From positions 1 through 25,568 of the forward strand of contig NW_003108916.1 in the NCBI RefSeq assembly GCF_000003605.2: a stretch of 25,568 nt of DNA. Direction: 5' to 3'. This document shows positions 9,648-21,389 of the stretch, in pieces (positions within the stretch are counted from its first letter, which is position 1; each line of letters begins with the position of its first letter). This DNA comes from Saccoglossus kowalevskii (taxonomy: Eukaryota > Hemichordata > Enteropneusta > Harrimaniidae). A model generated the notes under the pieces. It had not been told where the DNA came from. It was given only the letters and a program-made list of their open reading frames with translations, and did not search any database. Position numbers and translations under genes: made by a program.

Positions 9648-10126
9648 CTCATAATGCCTACTGCCCATAGTGACCAGCTGCTCAAAATGCAAACTGTCTA
9701 TAGTGAACACCTGCTCATAATGCCTACTGCCCATAGTGAACAGCAGCTCACAATGCAAACTGCCTATAGTGAACACCTGCCCATAGTGAACACCTGCCCA
9801 TAATGCCAACTGCCCATAGTGAAAACCTGCCCATAGTGAAAACCTGCCCATAATGCCAACTGCCCATAGTGAACACCTGCTCATAATGCCTACTGCCCAT
9901 AGTGAACACCTGCTCATAATGCCTACTGCCCATAGTGACCAGCTGCTCATAATGCCTACTGCCCATAGTGACCAGCTGCTCATAATGCCTACTGCCCATA
10001 GTGAACACCTGCTCATAATGCCAACTGCCCATAGTGAACACCTGCTCACAATGTCTACTGCCCATAGTGAAAACCTGCTCATAATGTCTACTGCCCATAG
10101 TGAAAACCTGCTCATAATGTCTACTG
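9648..10126. repeat. 33-mer tract between P7 and Q5
   Basis: 479 bp, the same as 18781-19259 at offset 9133 apart from one difference I saw: T at 9697 (AAACTGTCTATAG) against C at 18830. The T is shared with the neighbouring tract at about 18432, so that tract and this one are sister copies there. Confidence 0.92.
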
Positions 10127-10209
10127 CCCAGTGACCAACTGCCCACAGTGACCAACAGCCCACAGTGACCAACAGCCCACAGTGACCAACTGCCCACAGT
10201 GACCAACTG
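10127..10209. repeat. Module Q copy 5
   Basis: 83 bp of the common order. It is matched at 19260-19342 within the large duplicated block. Confidence 0.92.
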
Positions 10210-10983
10210 CTTATAATGCCCACTGCCCACAGTGAACACCTGCTCATAATGCCTACTGCCCATAGTGAACACCTGCTCATAATGCCTACTGCCCATAGTG
10301 ACCAGCTGCTCACAATGCAAATTGCCTATAGTGAACACATGCTCATAATGCCTACTGCCCATAGTGAACAGCAGCTCACAATGCAAACTGCCTATAGTGA
10401 ACACCTGCTCATAATGCCTACTGCCTATAGTGAACACCGGCTCATTATGCCTACTGCCCATAGTGACCAGCTGCTCATAATGCCTACTACCCATAGTAAC
10501 CAGCTCCTCATAATGCCTACTGCCCATAGTGACCAGCTGCTCACAATGCAAACTGCATATAGGAACACCTGCTCATAATGCCTACTGCCCATAGTGAACA
10601 GCAGCTCACAATGCAAACTGCCTATAGCGAACATCTGCTCATAATGCCTACTGCCTATAGTGAACACCTGCTCATAATGCCTACTGCCCATAATGACCAT
10701 CTGCTCATAATGCCTACTGCCCATAGTGGACACCTGCTCATAATGCCAACTTCCCATAGTGAACACCTGCTCATATTGCCTACTGCCCATAGTGACCAGC
10801 TGCTCATAATGCCTACTGCCCATAGTGACCAGCTGCTCATAATGCCTACTGCCCATAGTGAACACCTGCTCATAATGCCAACTGCCCATAGTGAACACCT
10901 GCTCACAATGTCTACTGCCCATAGTGAAAACCTGCTCATAATGTCTACTGCCCATAGTGAAAACCTGCTCATAATGTCTACTG
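10210..10983. repeat. 33-mer tract between Q5 and Q6
   Basis: 774 bp. The octamer ATGCAAAT is at 10315-10322. It includes GAACACATG near 10339 (shared with the 19.3 kb copy, absent at 5.4 kb) and a private A at 10498 (CATAGTAACC). It is followed by a Q module, whereas the equal tract at 5351-6124 is followed by P. Confidence 0.9.
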
Positions 10984-11066
10984 CCCAGTGACCAACTGCC
11001 CACAGTGACCAACAGCCCACAGTGACCAACAGCCCACAGTGACCAACTGCCCACAGTGACCAACTG
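10984..11066. repeat. Module Q copy 6
   Basis: 83 bp of the common order. It lies only 774 bp after Q5, so two Q modules follow each other without an intervening P. The same arrangement recurs at 19260 and 20117. Confidence 0.92.
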
Positions 11067-11412
11067 CTTATAATGCCCACTGCCCACAGTGAACACCTGC
11101 TCATAATGCCTACTGCCCATAGTGACCAGCTGCTCATAATGCCTACTGCCCATAGTGGACACCTGCTCATAATGCCAACTTCCCATAGTGAACACCTGCT
11201 CATATTGCCTACTGCCCATAGTGACCAGCTGCTCATAATGCCTACTGCCCATAGTGACCAGCTGCTCATAATGCCTACTGCCCATAGTGAACACCTGCTC
11301 ATAATGCCAACTGCCCATAGTGAACACCTGCTCACAATGTCTACTGCCCATAGTGAAAACCTGCTCATAATGTCTACTGCCCATAGTGTAAACCTGCTCA
11401 TAATGTCTACTG
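11067..11412. repeat. 33-mer tract between Q6 and P8
   Basis: 346 bp, ten units plus a 16-mer, the same length and order as 20200-20545. It is a shortened form of the 544-bp and 775-bp tracts: the octamer-bearing units are missing and the GTGGACACC and CATATTGCC units follow almost at once. Confidence 0.9.
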
Positions 11413-11530
11413 CCCACAGTGACCAACTGCCCATAGTGACCAGCTGCCCATAATTCCAACTGCCCATAGTGAACACCTGCCCACAGTGACCATCTGCCTT
11501 CAGTGACCAACTGCCCACAGTGAACACCTG
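11413..11530. repeat. Module P copy 8 (118-bp form)
   Basis: Six 17-mers plus the CATAATTCC 16-mer. Compared with P3 at 2765-2848 it has two more 17-mers (34 bp). This accounts for the change in offset between flanking blocks, from 8648 to 8682. Confidence 0.9.
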
Positions 11531-14434
11531 CTCATAATGCCTACTGCCCATAGTGACCAGCTGCTCAAAATGCAAACTGCCTATAGTGAACACCTGCTCA
11601 TAATGCCTACTGCCCATAGTGAACAGCAGCTCACAATGCAAACTGCCTATAGTGAACACCTGCTCATAATGCCTACTGCTCATAGTGACCAGCTGCTCAT
11701 AATGCCTATTGCCTATGGTGAACACCTGCTCATAATGCCAACTTCCCATAGTGAACGCCTGCTCATAATGCCTACTGCCCATAGTGAACACCTGCTCATA
11801 ATGTCTACTGCTCATAGTGAACACATGCTCATAATGCCTACTGCCCACAGTGAACACTGGCTCATTATGCCTACTGCCCATAGTGACCAGCTGCTCATAA
11901 TGCCTACTGGCCATAGTGACCAGCTGCTCACAATGCAAACTGCCTATAGTGAACACCTGCTCATAATGCCTACTGCTCATAGTGAACAGCAGCTCACAAT
12001 GCAAACTGCCTATAGCGAACATCTGCTCATAATGCCTACTGCCTATAGTGAACACCTGCTCATAATGCCTACTGCCCATAGTGACCAGCTGCTCATAATG
12101 CCTACTGCCCATAGTGGACACCTGCTCATAATGCCAACTTCCCATAGTGAACACCTGCTCATAATGCCTACTGCCCATAGTGAACACCTGCTCATAATGC
12201 CTACTGCCCATAGTGACCAGCTGCTCATAATGCCTACTGCCCATAGTGACCAGCTGCTCATAATGCCTACTGCCCATAGTGACCAGCAGCTCACAATGCA
12301 AACTGCCTATAGTGAACACCTGCTCATAATGCCTACTGCCCATAGTGAACAGCAGCTCACAATGCAAACTGCATATAGTGAACACCTGCTCATAATGCCT
12401 ACTGCCTATAGTGAACACCTGCTCATAATGCCTACTGCCCATAGTGACCAGCTGCTCATAATGCTTACTGCCCATAGTGACCAGCTGCTCATAATGCCTA
12501 CTGCCCATAGTGACCAGCTGCTCACAATGCAAACTGCCTATAGTGAACACCTGCTCACAATGCAAACTGCCTATAGTGAACACCTGCTCACAATGCAAAC
12601 TGCCTATAGCGAACATCTGCTCATAATGCCTACTGCCTATAGTGAACACCTGCTCATAATGCCCACTGCCCATAGTGACCAGCTGCTCATAATGCCTACT
12701 GCCCATAGTGAACACCTGCTCATAATGCCAACTTCCCATAGTGAACACCTGCTCATAATGCCTACTGCCCATAGTGAACACCTGCCCATAGTGAACACCT
12801 GCCCATAATGCCAACTGCCCATAGTGCACACCTGCCCATAATGCCAACTGCCCATAGTGAACACCTGCTCATAATGCCTACTGCCCATAGTGAACACCTG
12901 CTCATAATGCCTACTGCCCATAGTGACCAGCTGCTCATAATGCCTACTGCCCATAAGTGACCAGCTGCTCACAATGCAAACTGCCTATAGTGAACACCTT
13001 GCTCATAATGCCTACTGCCCATAGTGAACAGCAGCTCACAATGCAAACTGCCTATAGCGAACATCTGCTCATAATGCCTACTGCCTATAGTGAACATCTG
13101 CTCATAATGCTACTGCCCATAGTGAACACCTGCCCATAATGCCAACTGCCCATAGTGCACACCTGCCCATAATGCCAACTGCCCATAGTGAACACCTGCT
13201 CATAATGCCTACTGCCCATAGTGAACACCTGCTCATAATGCCTACTGCCCATAGTGACCAGCTGCTCATAATGCCTACTGCCCATAGTGACCAGCTGCTC
13301 ATAATGCCTACTGCCCATAGTGAACACCTGCTCATAATGCCTACTGCCCATAGTGAACAGCAGCTCACAATGCAAACTGCCTATAGCGAACATCTGCTCA
13401 TAATGCCTACTGCCTATAGTGAACACCTGCTCATAATGCCTACTGCCCATAGTGACCAGCTGCTCATAATGCCTACTGCCCATAGTGACCAGCTGCTCAT
13501 AATGCCTACTGCCCATTGTGACCAGCTGCTCATAATGCCTACTGCCCATAGTGACCAGCTGCTCATAATGCCTACTGCCCATAGTGACCAGCAGCTCACA
13601 ATGCAAACTGCCTATAGTGAACACCTGCTCATAATGCCTACTGCCCATAGTGAACAGCAGCTCACAATGCAAACTGCATATAGTGAACACCTGCTCATAA
13701 TGCCTACTGCCTATAGTGAACACCTGCTCATAATGCCTACTGCCCATAGTGACCAGCTGCTCATAATGCCTACTGCCCATAGTGACCAGCTGCTCATAAT
13801 GCCTACTGCCCATAGTGACAGCAGCTCACAATGCAAACTGCCTATAGTGAACACTGCTCATAAATGCCTACTGCCTATAGTGAACACCGGCTCATTATGC
13901 CTACTGCCCATAGTGACCAGCTGCTCATAATGCCTACTGCCCATAGTGACCAGCTGCTCATAATGCCTACTGCCCATAGTGACCAGCTGCTCACAATGCA
14001 AACTGCCTATAGTGAACACCTGCTCATAATGCCTACTGCATATAGTGAACAGCAGCTCACAATGCAAACTGCCTATAGCGATCATCTGCTCATAATGCCT
14101 ACTGCCTATAGTGAACACCTGCTCATAATGCCTACTGCCCATAGTGACCAGCTGCTCATAATGCCTACTGCCCATAGTGGACACCTGCTCATAATGCCAA
14201 CTTCCCATAGTGAACACCTGCTCATATTGCCTACTGCCCATAGTGACCAGCTGCTCATAATGCCTACTGCCCATAGTGACCAGCTGCTCATAATGCCTAC
14301 TGCCCATAGTGAACACCTGCTCATAATGCCAACTGCCCATAGTGAACACCTGCTCAAAATGTCTACTGCCCATAGTGAAAACCTGCTCATAATGTCTACT
14401 GCCCATAGTGTAAACCTGCTCATAATGTCTACTG
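11531..14434. repeat. Long 33-mer tract between P8 and P9
   Basis: 2,904 bp without a P or Q module. The left 832 bp equal 2849-3680. From about 11900 onward the sequence matches about 14560 onward at offset 2658, including TGCACACC units, up to about 13.8 kb, apart from a 99-bp (three-unit) difference near 13.45 kb. One-base indels are concentrated at about 12955, 12997, 13109, 13818 and 13855-13863. The right part equals 2,4xx-2,764 and 21,8xx-22,164. Confidence 0.88.
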
Positions 14435-14518
14435 CCCACAGTGACCAACTGCCCATAGTGACCAGCTGCCCATAATTCCAACTGCCCATAGTGAACACCT
14501 GCCCACAGTGAACACCTG
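14435..14518. repeat. Module P copy 9 (short form)
   Basis: 84 bp; same as P3 and P13. Here it is followed by ordinary CAGCTG units, not by the CTCAAAATGC unit that usually comes next. Confidence 0.9.
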
Positions 14519-17406
14519 CTCATAATGCCTACTGCCCATAGTGACCAGCTGCTCATAATGCCTACTGCCCATAGTGACCAGCTGCTCACAATGCAAACTG
14601 CCTATAGTGAACACCTGCTCATAATGCCTACTGCTCATAGTGAACAGCAGCTCACAATGCAAACTGCCTATAGCGAACATCTGCTCATAATGCCTACTGC
14701 CTATAGTGAACACCTGCTCATAATGCCTACTGCCCATAGTGACCAGCTGCTCATAATGCCTACTGCCCATAGTGGACACCTGCTCATAATGCCAACTTCC
14801 CATAGTGAACACCTGCTCATAATGCCTACTGCCCATAGTGAACACCTGCTCATAATGCCTACTGCCCATAGTGACCAGCTGCTCATAATGCCTACTGCCC
14901 ATAGTGTCCAGCTGCTCATAATGCCTACTGCCCATAGTGACCAGCAGCTCACAATGCAAACTGCCTATAGTGAACACCTGCTCATAATGCCTACTGCCCA
15001 TAGTGAACAGCAGCTCACAATGCAAACTGCATATAGTGAACACCTGCTCATAATGCCTACTGCCTATAGTGAACACCTGCTCATAATGCCTACTGCCCAT
15101 AGTGACCAGCTGCTCATAATGCTTACTGCCCATAGTGACCAGCTGCTCATAATGCCTACTGCCCATAGTGACCAGCTGCTCACAATGCAAACTGCCTATA
15201 GTGAACACCTGCTCACAATGCAAACTGCCTATAGTGAACACCTGCTCACAATGCAAACTGCCTATAGCGAACATCTGCTCATAATGCCTACTGCCTATAG
15301 TGAACACCTGCTCATAATGCCCACTGCCCATAGTGACCAGCTGCTCATAATGCCTACTGCCCATAGTGAACACCTGCTCATAATGCCAACTTCCCATAGT
15401 GAACACCTGCTCATAATGCCTACTGCCCATAGTGAACACCTGCCCATAGTGAACACCTGCCCATAATGCCAACTGCCCATAGTGCACACCTGCCCATAAT
15501 GCCAACTGCCCATAGTGAACACCTGCTCATAATGCCTACTGCCCATAGTGAACACCTGCTCATAATGCCTACTGCCCATAGTGACCAGCTGCTCATAATG
15601 CCTACTGCCCATAGTGACCAGCTGCTCACAATGCAAACTGCCTATAGTGAACACCTGCTCATAATGCCTACTGCCCATAGTGAACAGCAGCTCACAATGC
15701 AAACTGCCTATAGCGAACATCTGCTCATAATGCCTACTGCCTATAGTGAACATCTGCTCATAATGCCTACTGCCCATAGTGAACACCTGCCCATAATGCC
15801 AACTGCCCATAGTGCACACCTGCCCATAATGCCAACTGCCCATAGTGAACACCTGCTCATAATGCCTACTGCCCATAGTGAACACCTGCTCATAATGCCT
15901 ACTGCCCATAGTGACCAGCTGCTCATAATGCCTACTGCCCATAGTGACCAGCTGCTCATAATGCCTACTGCCCATAGTGAACACCTGCTCATAATGCCTA
16001 CTGCCCATAGTGAACAGCAGCTCACAATGCAAACTGCCTATAGCGAACATCTGCTCATAATGCCTACTGCCTATAGTGAACACCTGCTCATAATGCCTAC
16101 TGCCCATAGTGACCAGCTGCTCATAATGCCTACTGCCCATAGTGGACACCTGCTCATAATGCCAACTTCCCATAGTGAACACCTGCTCATAATGCCTACT
16201 GCCCATAGTGAACACCTGCTCATAATGCCTACTGCCCATAGTGACCAGCTGCTCATAATGCCTACTGCCCATTGTGACCAGCTGCTCATAATGCCTACTG
16301 CCCATAGTGACCAGCTGCTCATAATGCCTACTGCCCATAGTGACCAGCAGCTCACAATGCAAACTGCCTATAGTGAACACCTGCTCATAATGCCTACTGC
16401 CCATAGTGAACAGCAGCTCACAATGCAAACTGCATATAGTGAACACCTGCTCATAATGCCTACTGCCTATAGTGAACACCTGCTCATAATGCCTACTGCC
16501 CATAGTGACCAGCTGCTCATAATGCCTACTGCCCATAGTGACCAGCTGCTCATAATGCCTACTGCCCATAGTGACCAGCTGCTCACAATGCAAACTGCCT
16601 ATAGTGAACACCTGCTCACAATGCAAACTGCCTATAGCGAACATCTGCTCATAATGCCTACTGCCTATAGTGAACACCTGCTCATAATGCCCACTGCCCA
16701 TAGTGACCAGCTGCCCATAGTGACCAGCTGCTCATAATGCCTACTGCCCATAGTGAACACCTGCTCATAATGCCAACTTCCCATAGTGACCAGCTGCTCA
16801 TAATGCCTACTGCCCATAGTGAACACCTGCTCATAATGCCAACTTCCCATAGTGAACACCTGCTCATAATGCCTACTGCCCATAGTGAACACCTGCTCAT
16901 AATGCCTACTGCCCATAGTGAACACCTGCTCATAATGCCTACTGCCCATAGTGACCAGCTGCTCACAATGCAAACTGCCTATAGTGAACACCTGCTCATA
17001 ATGCCTACTGCCCATAGTGAACACCTGCTCATAATGCCTACTGCCCATAGTGACCAGCTGCTCACAATGCCAACTGCCTATAGTGAAGACCTGCTTATAA
17101 TGCCAACTGCCCATAATGCAGACCTGCTTATAATGCCAACTGCCCATAATGCACACCTGCCCATAATGCCAACTGCCCATAGTGAACACCTGCTCATAAT
17201 GCCTACTGCCCATAGTGATCAGCTGCTCATAATGCCTACTGCCCATAGTGACCAGCTGCTCATAATGCCTACTGCCCATAATGAACACCTGCTCATAATG
17301 CCAACTGCCCATAGTGAACACCTGCTCACAATGTCTACTGCCCATAGTGAAAACCTGCTCATAATGTCTACTGCCCATAGTGAAAACCTGCTCATAATGT
17401 CTACTG
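14519..17406. repeat. Long 33-mer tract between P9 and Q7
   Basis: 2,888 bp, which equals 86 units of 33 plus one 16-mer and two extra 17-mers (near 15430 and 16695), so there is no net stray indel. It includes a private CATAGTGTCCAGC near 14911, repeated CACAATGCAAACTG runs near 15180-15260, and the CATTGTGACC unit near 16270 shared with 13515. Rare GCAGACCTGCTTATAATG near 17117 is a local unit duplication. Confidence 0.9.
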
Positions 17407-17489
17407 CCCAGTGACCAACTGCCCACAGTGACCAACAGCCCACAGTGACCAACAGCCCACAGTGACCAACTGCCCACAGTGACCAACTG
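17407..17489. repeat. Module Q copy 7
   Basis: 83 bp of the common order, preceded by two GAAAACCTG units. Confidence 0.92.
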
Positions 17490-18264
17490 CTTATAATGCC
17501 CACTGCCCACAGTGAACACCTGCTCATAATGCCTACTGCCCATAGTGAACACCTGCTCATAATGCCTACTGCCCATAGTGACCAGCTGCTCACAATGCAA
17601 ATTGCCTATAGTGAACACCTGCTCATAATGCCTACTGCCCATAGTGAACAGCAGCTCACAATGCAAACTGCCTATAGTGAACACCTGCTCATAATGCCTA
17701 CTGCCTATAGTGAACACCGGCTCATTATGCCTACTGCCCATAGTGACCAGCTGCTCATAATGCCTACTGCCCATAGTGACCAGCTGCTCATAATGCCTAC
17801 TGCCCATAGTGACCAGCTGCTCACAATGCAAACTGCCTATAGTGAACACCTGCTCATAATGCCTACTGCATATAGTGAACAGCAGCTCACAATGCAAACT
17901 GCCTATAGCGATCATCTGCTCATAATGCCTACTGCCTATAGTGAACACCTGCTCATAATGCCTACTGCCCATAGTGACCAGCTGCTCATAATGCCTACTG
18001 CCCATAGTGGACACCTGCTCATAATGCCAACTTCCCATAGTGAACACCTGCTCATATTGCCTACTGCCCATAGTGACCAGCTGCTCATAATGCCTACTGC
18101 CCATAGTGACCAGCTGCTCATAATGCCTACTGTCCATAGTGAACACCTGCTCATAATGCCAACTGCCCATAGTGAACACCTGCTCAAAATGTCTACTGCC
18201 CATAGTGAAAACCTGCTCATAATGTCTACTGCCCATAGTGTAAACCTGCTCATAATGTCTACTG
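17490..18264. repeat. 33-mer tract between Q7 and P10
   Basis: 775 bp, 23 units plus a 16-mer, matching 21390-22164 at offset 3900. The difference seen is T at 18133 against C at 22033. It carries the octamer ATGCAAAT at 17595-17602 and the AGCGATCATCTG variant near 17918, which is limited to this block, its partner and about 14080. Confidence 0.92.
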
Positions 18265-18382
18265 CCCACAGTGACCAACTGCCCATAGTGACCAGCTGCC
18301 CATAATTCCAACTGCCCATAGTGAACACCTGCCCACAGTGACCATCTGCCTTCAGTGACCAACTGCCCACAGTGAACACCTG
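18265..18382. repeat. Module P copy 10 (118-bp form)
   Basis: Six 17-mers plus the CATAATTCC 16-mer; corresponds to P7 at offset 8735. Confidence 0.9.
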
Positions 18383-18647
18383 CTCATAATGCCTACTGCC
18401 CATAGTGACCAGCTGCTCAAAATGCAAACTGTCTATAGTGAACACCTGCTCATAATGCCTACTGCCCATAGTGAACAGCAGCTCACAATGCAAACTGCCT
18501 ATAGTGAACACCTGCCCATAGTGAACACCTGCCCATAATGCCAACTGCCCATAGTGAAAACCTGCCCATAGTGAAAACCTGCCCATAATGCCAACTGCCC
18601 ATAGTGAACACCTGCTCATAATGCCTACTGCCCATAGTGAACACCTG
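18383..18647. repeat. Short 33-mer tract between P10 and P11
   Basis: 265 bp, seven units plus two extra 17-mers. It repeats the first part of the next tract (18781 onward) at a 398-bp spacing, so a P module and its right flank are tandemly duplicated here. Confidence 0.9.
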
Positions 18648-18780
18648 CTCATAATTCCAACTGCCCATAGTGAACACCTGCCCAGTGACCATCTGCCTTC
18701 AGTGACCATCTGCCTTCAGTGACCACCTGCTTTCAGTGACCACCTGCCCTCAGTGACCAACTGCCCACAGTGAACACCTG
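18648..18780. repeat. Module P copy 11 (variant start)
   Basis: 133 bp. It begins CTCATAATTCC instead of CCCATAATTCC, which points to a junction inside a 16-mer, and has a 15-bp unit CCCAGTGACCATCTG. The rest has the long series of CTTCAG and CTTTCAG units as in P4. Confidence 0.88.
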
Positions 18781-19259
18781 CTCATAATGCCTACTGCCCA
18801 TAGTGACCAGCTGCTCAAAATGCAAACTGCCTATAGTGAACACCTGCTCATAATGCCTACTGCCCATAGTGAACAGCAGCTCACAATGCAAACTGCCTAT
18901 AGTGAACACCTGCCCATAGTGAACACCTGCCCATAATGCCAACTGCCCATAGTGAAAACCTGCCCATAGTGAAAACCTGCCCATAATGCCAACTGCCCAT
19001 AGTGAACACCTGCTCATAATGCCTACTGCCCATAGTGAACACCTGCTCATAATGCCTACTGCCCATAGTGACCAGCTGCTCATAATGCCTACTGCCCATA
19101 GTGACCAGCTGCTCATAATGCCTACTGCCCATAGTGAACACCTGCTCATAATGCCAACTGCCCATAGTGAACACCTGCTCACAATGTCTACTGCCCATAG
19201 TGAAAACCTGCTCATAATGTCTACTGCCCATAGTGAAAACCTGCTCATAATGTCTACTG
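18781..19259. repeat. 33-mer tract between P11 and Q8
   Basis: 479 bp; duplicate of 9648-10126. It contains the 17-mer doublets near 18900-18980. Confidence 0.92.
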
Positions 19260-19342
19260 CCCAGTGACCAACTGCCCACAGTGACCAACAGCCCACAGTG
19301 ACCAACAGCCCACAGTGACCAACTGCCCACAGTGACCAACTG
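19260..19342. repeat. Module Q copy 8
   Basis: 83 bp; duplicate of Q5 at offset 9133. Confidence 0.92.
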
Positions 19343-20116
19343 CTTATAATGCCCACTGCCCACAGTGAACACCTGCTCATAATGCCTACTGCCCATAGTG
19401 AACACCTGCTCATAATGCCTACTGCCCATAGTGACCAGCTGCTCACAATGCAAATTGCCTATAGTGAACACATGCTCATAATGCCTACTGCCCATAGTGA
19501 ACAGCAGCTCACAATGCAAACTGCCTATAGTGAACACCTGCTCATAATGCCTACTGCCTATAGTGAACACCGGCTCATTATGCCTACTGCCCATAGTGAC
19601 CAGCTGCTCATAATGCCTACTACCCATAGTGACCAGCTCCTCATAATGCCTACTGCCCATAGTGACCAGCTGCTCACAATGCAAACTGCATATAGGAACA
19701 CCTGCTCATAATGCCTACTGCCCATAGTGAACAGCAGCTCACAATGCAAACTGCCTATAGCGAACATCTGCTCATAATGCCTACTGCCTATAGTGAACAC
19801 CTGCTCATAATGCCTACTGCCCATAATGACCATCTGCTCATAATGCCTACTGCCCAAAGTGGACACCTACTCATAATGCCAACTTCCCATAGTGAACACC
19901 TGCTCATATTGCCTACTGCCCATAGTGACCAGCTGCTCATAATGCCTACTGCCCATAGTGACCAGCTGCTCATAATGCCTACTGCCCATAGTGAACACCT
20001 GCTCATAATGCCAACTGCCCATAGTGAACACCTGCTCACAATGTCTACTGCCCATAGTGAAAACCTGCTCATAATGTCTACTGCCCATAGTGAAAACCTG
20101 CTCATAATGTCTACTG
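19343..20116. repeat. 33-mer tract between Q8 and Q9
   Basis: 774 bp; duplicate of 10210-10983. Private changes are A at 19857 (CCCAAAGTGG) and A at 19869 (CACCTACTC). The octamer is at 19448-19455. Confidence 0.92.
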
Positions 20117-20199
20117 CCCAGTGACCAACTGCCCACAGTGACCAACAGCCCACAGTGACCAACAGCCCACAGTGACCAACTGCCCACAGTGACCAACTG
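20117..20199. repeat. Module Q copy 9
   Basis: 83 bp; duplicate of Q6. Confidence 0.92.
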
Positions 20200-20545
20200 C
20201 TTATAATGCCCACTGCCCACAGTGAACACCTGCTCATAATGCCTACTGCCCATAGTGACCAGCTGCTCATAATGCCTACTGCCCATAGTGGACACCTGCT
20301 CATAATGCCAACTTCCCATAGTGAACACCTGCTCATATTGCCTACTGCCCATAGTGACCAGCTGCTCATAATGCCTACTGCCCATAGTGACCAGCTGCTC
20401 ATAATGCCTACTGCCCATAGTGAACACCTGCTCATAATGCCAACTGCCCATAGTGAACACCTGCTCACAATGTCTACTGCCCATAGTGAAAACCTGCTCA
20501 TAATGTCTACTGCCCATAGTGTAAACCTGCTCATAATGTCTACTG
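20200..20545. repeat. 33-mer tract between Q9 and P12
   Basis: 346 bp; duplicate of 11067-11412, with no difference noticed by eye. Confidence 0.9.
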
Positions 20546-20663
20546 CCCACAGTGACCAACTGCCCATAGTGACCAGCTGCCCATAATTCCAACTGCCCAT
20601 AGTGAACACCTGCCCACAGTGACCATCTGCCTTCAGTGACCAACTGCCCACAGTGAACACCTG
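20546..20663. repeat. Module P copy 12 (118-bp form)
   Basis: Duplicate of P8 at offset 9133. Confidence 0.9.
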
Positions 20664-21306
20664 CTCATAATGCCTACTGCCCATAGTGACCAGCTGCTCA
20701 AAATGCAAACTGCCTATAGTGAACACCTGCTCATAATGCCTACTGCCCATAGTGAACAGCAGCTCACAATGCAAACTGCCTATAGTGAACACCTGCTCAT
20801 AATGCCTACTGCTCATAGTGACCAGCTGCTCATAATGCCTATTGCCTATGGTGAACACCTGCTCATAATGCCAACTTCCCATAGTGAACGCCTGCTCATA
20901 ATGCCTACTGCCCATAGTGAACACCTGCTCATAATGTCTACTGCTCATAGTGAACACATGCTCATAATGCCTACTGCCCACAGTGAACACCGGCTCATTA
21001 TGCCTACTGCCCATAGTGACCATCTGCTCATAATGCCTACTGCCCATAGTGGACACCTGCTCATAATGCCAACTTCCCATAGTGAACACCTGCTCATATT
21101 GCCTACTGCCCATAGTGACCAGCTGCTCATAATGCCTACTGCCCATAGTGACCAGCTGCTCATAATGCCTACTGCCCATAGTGAACACCTGCTCATAATG
21201 CCAACTGCCCATAGTGAACACCTGCTCACAATGTCTACTGCCCATAGTGAAAACCTGCTCATAATGTCTACTGCCCATAGTGAAAACCTGCTCATAATGT
21301 CTACTG
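20664..21306. repeat. 33-mer tract between P12 and Q10
   Basis: 643 bp, 19 units plus a 16-mer. The left part continues the copy of 11531 onward (TATGGTGAAC, GAACGCC, GAACACATG units) to about 21022. It then switches to a GACCATCTG then GTGGACACC order like that near 5850 and 25180. The switch is the right edge of the 2.27-kb duplication. Confidence 0.9.
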
Positions 21307-21389
21307 CCCAGTGACCAACTGCCCACAGTGACCAACAGCCCACAGTGACCAACAGCCCACAGTGACCAACTGCCCACAGTGACCAACTG
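21307..21389. repeat. Module Q copy 10
   Basis: 83 bp; corresponds to Q7 at offset 3900. Confidence 0.92.

Larger units (their letters stand above)
9618..11889. repeat. Large duplicated block, copy A (partner 18751-21022)
   Basis: About 2,272 bp aligned at a constant offset of 9133, covering P, Q, Q and P modules and the tracts between them. By eye I found only five single-base differences: 9697 T/C, 10498 A/G, 10724 T/A, 10736 G/A and 11858 T/C. No indel was detected, because all module positions keep the same offset. Similarity drops after 11889/21022. Confidence 0.9.
18751..21022. repeat. Large duplicated block, copy B (partner 9618-11889)
   Basis: Second copy of the 2.27-kb block, in direct orientation. 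To its left is a tandem P-plus-flank duplication at 398-bp spacing, which changes the offset from 8735 (about 9.4-9.7 kb with 18.1-18.4 kb) to 9133. Confidence 0.9.

Noticed and set aside
10655-12847. Giant repetitive proteins, such as a 730-codon minus-strand frame here, 832 codons at 19788-22286 (minus) and 610 codons at 22255-24087 (plus)
   Set aside because: Overlapping frames on both strands are equally open, frames change across 17-mer modules, 17-bp and one-base indels break every candidate frame, and there is no splice, signal or domain evidence. The 33-bp period explains the openness.
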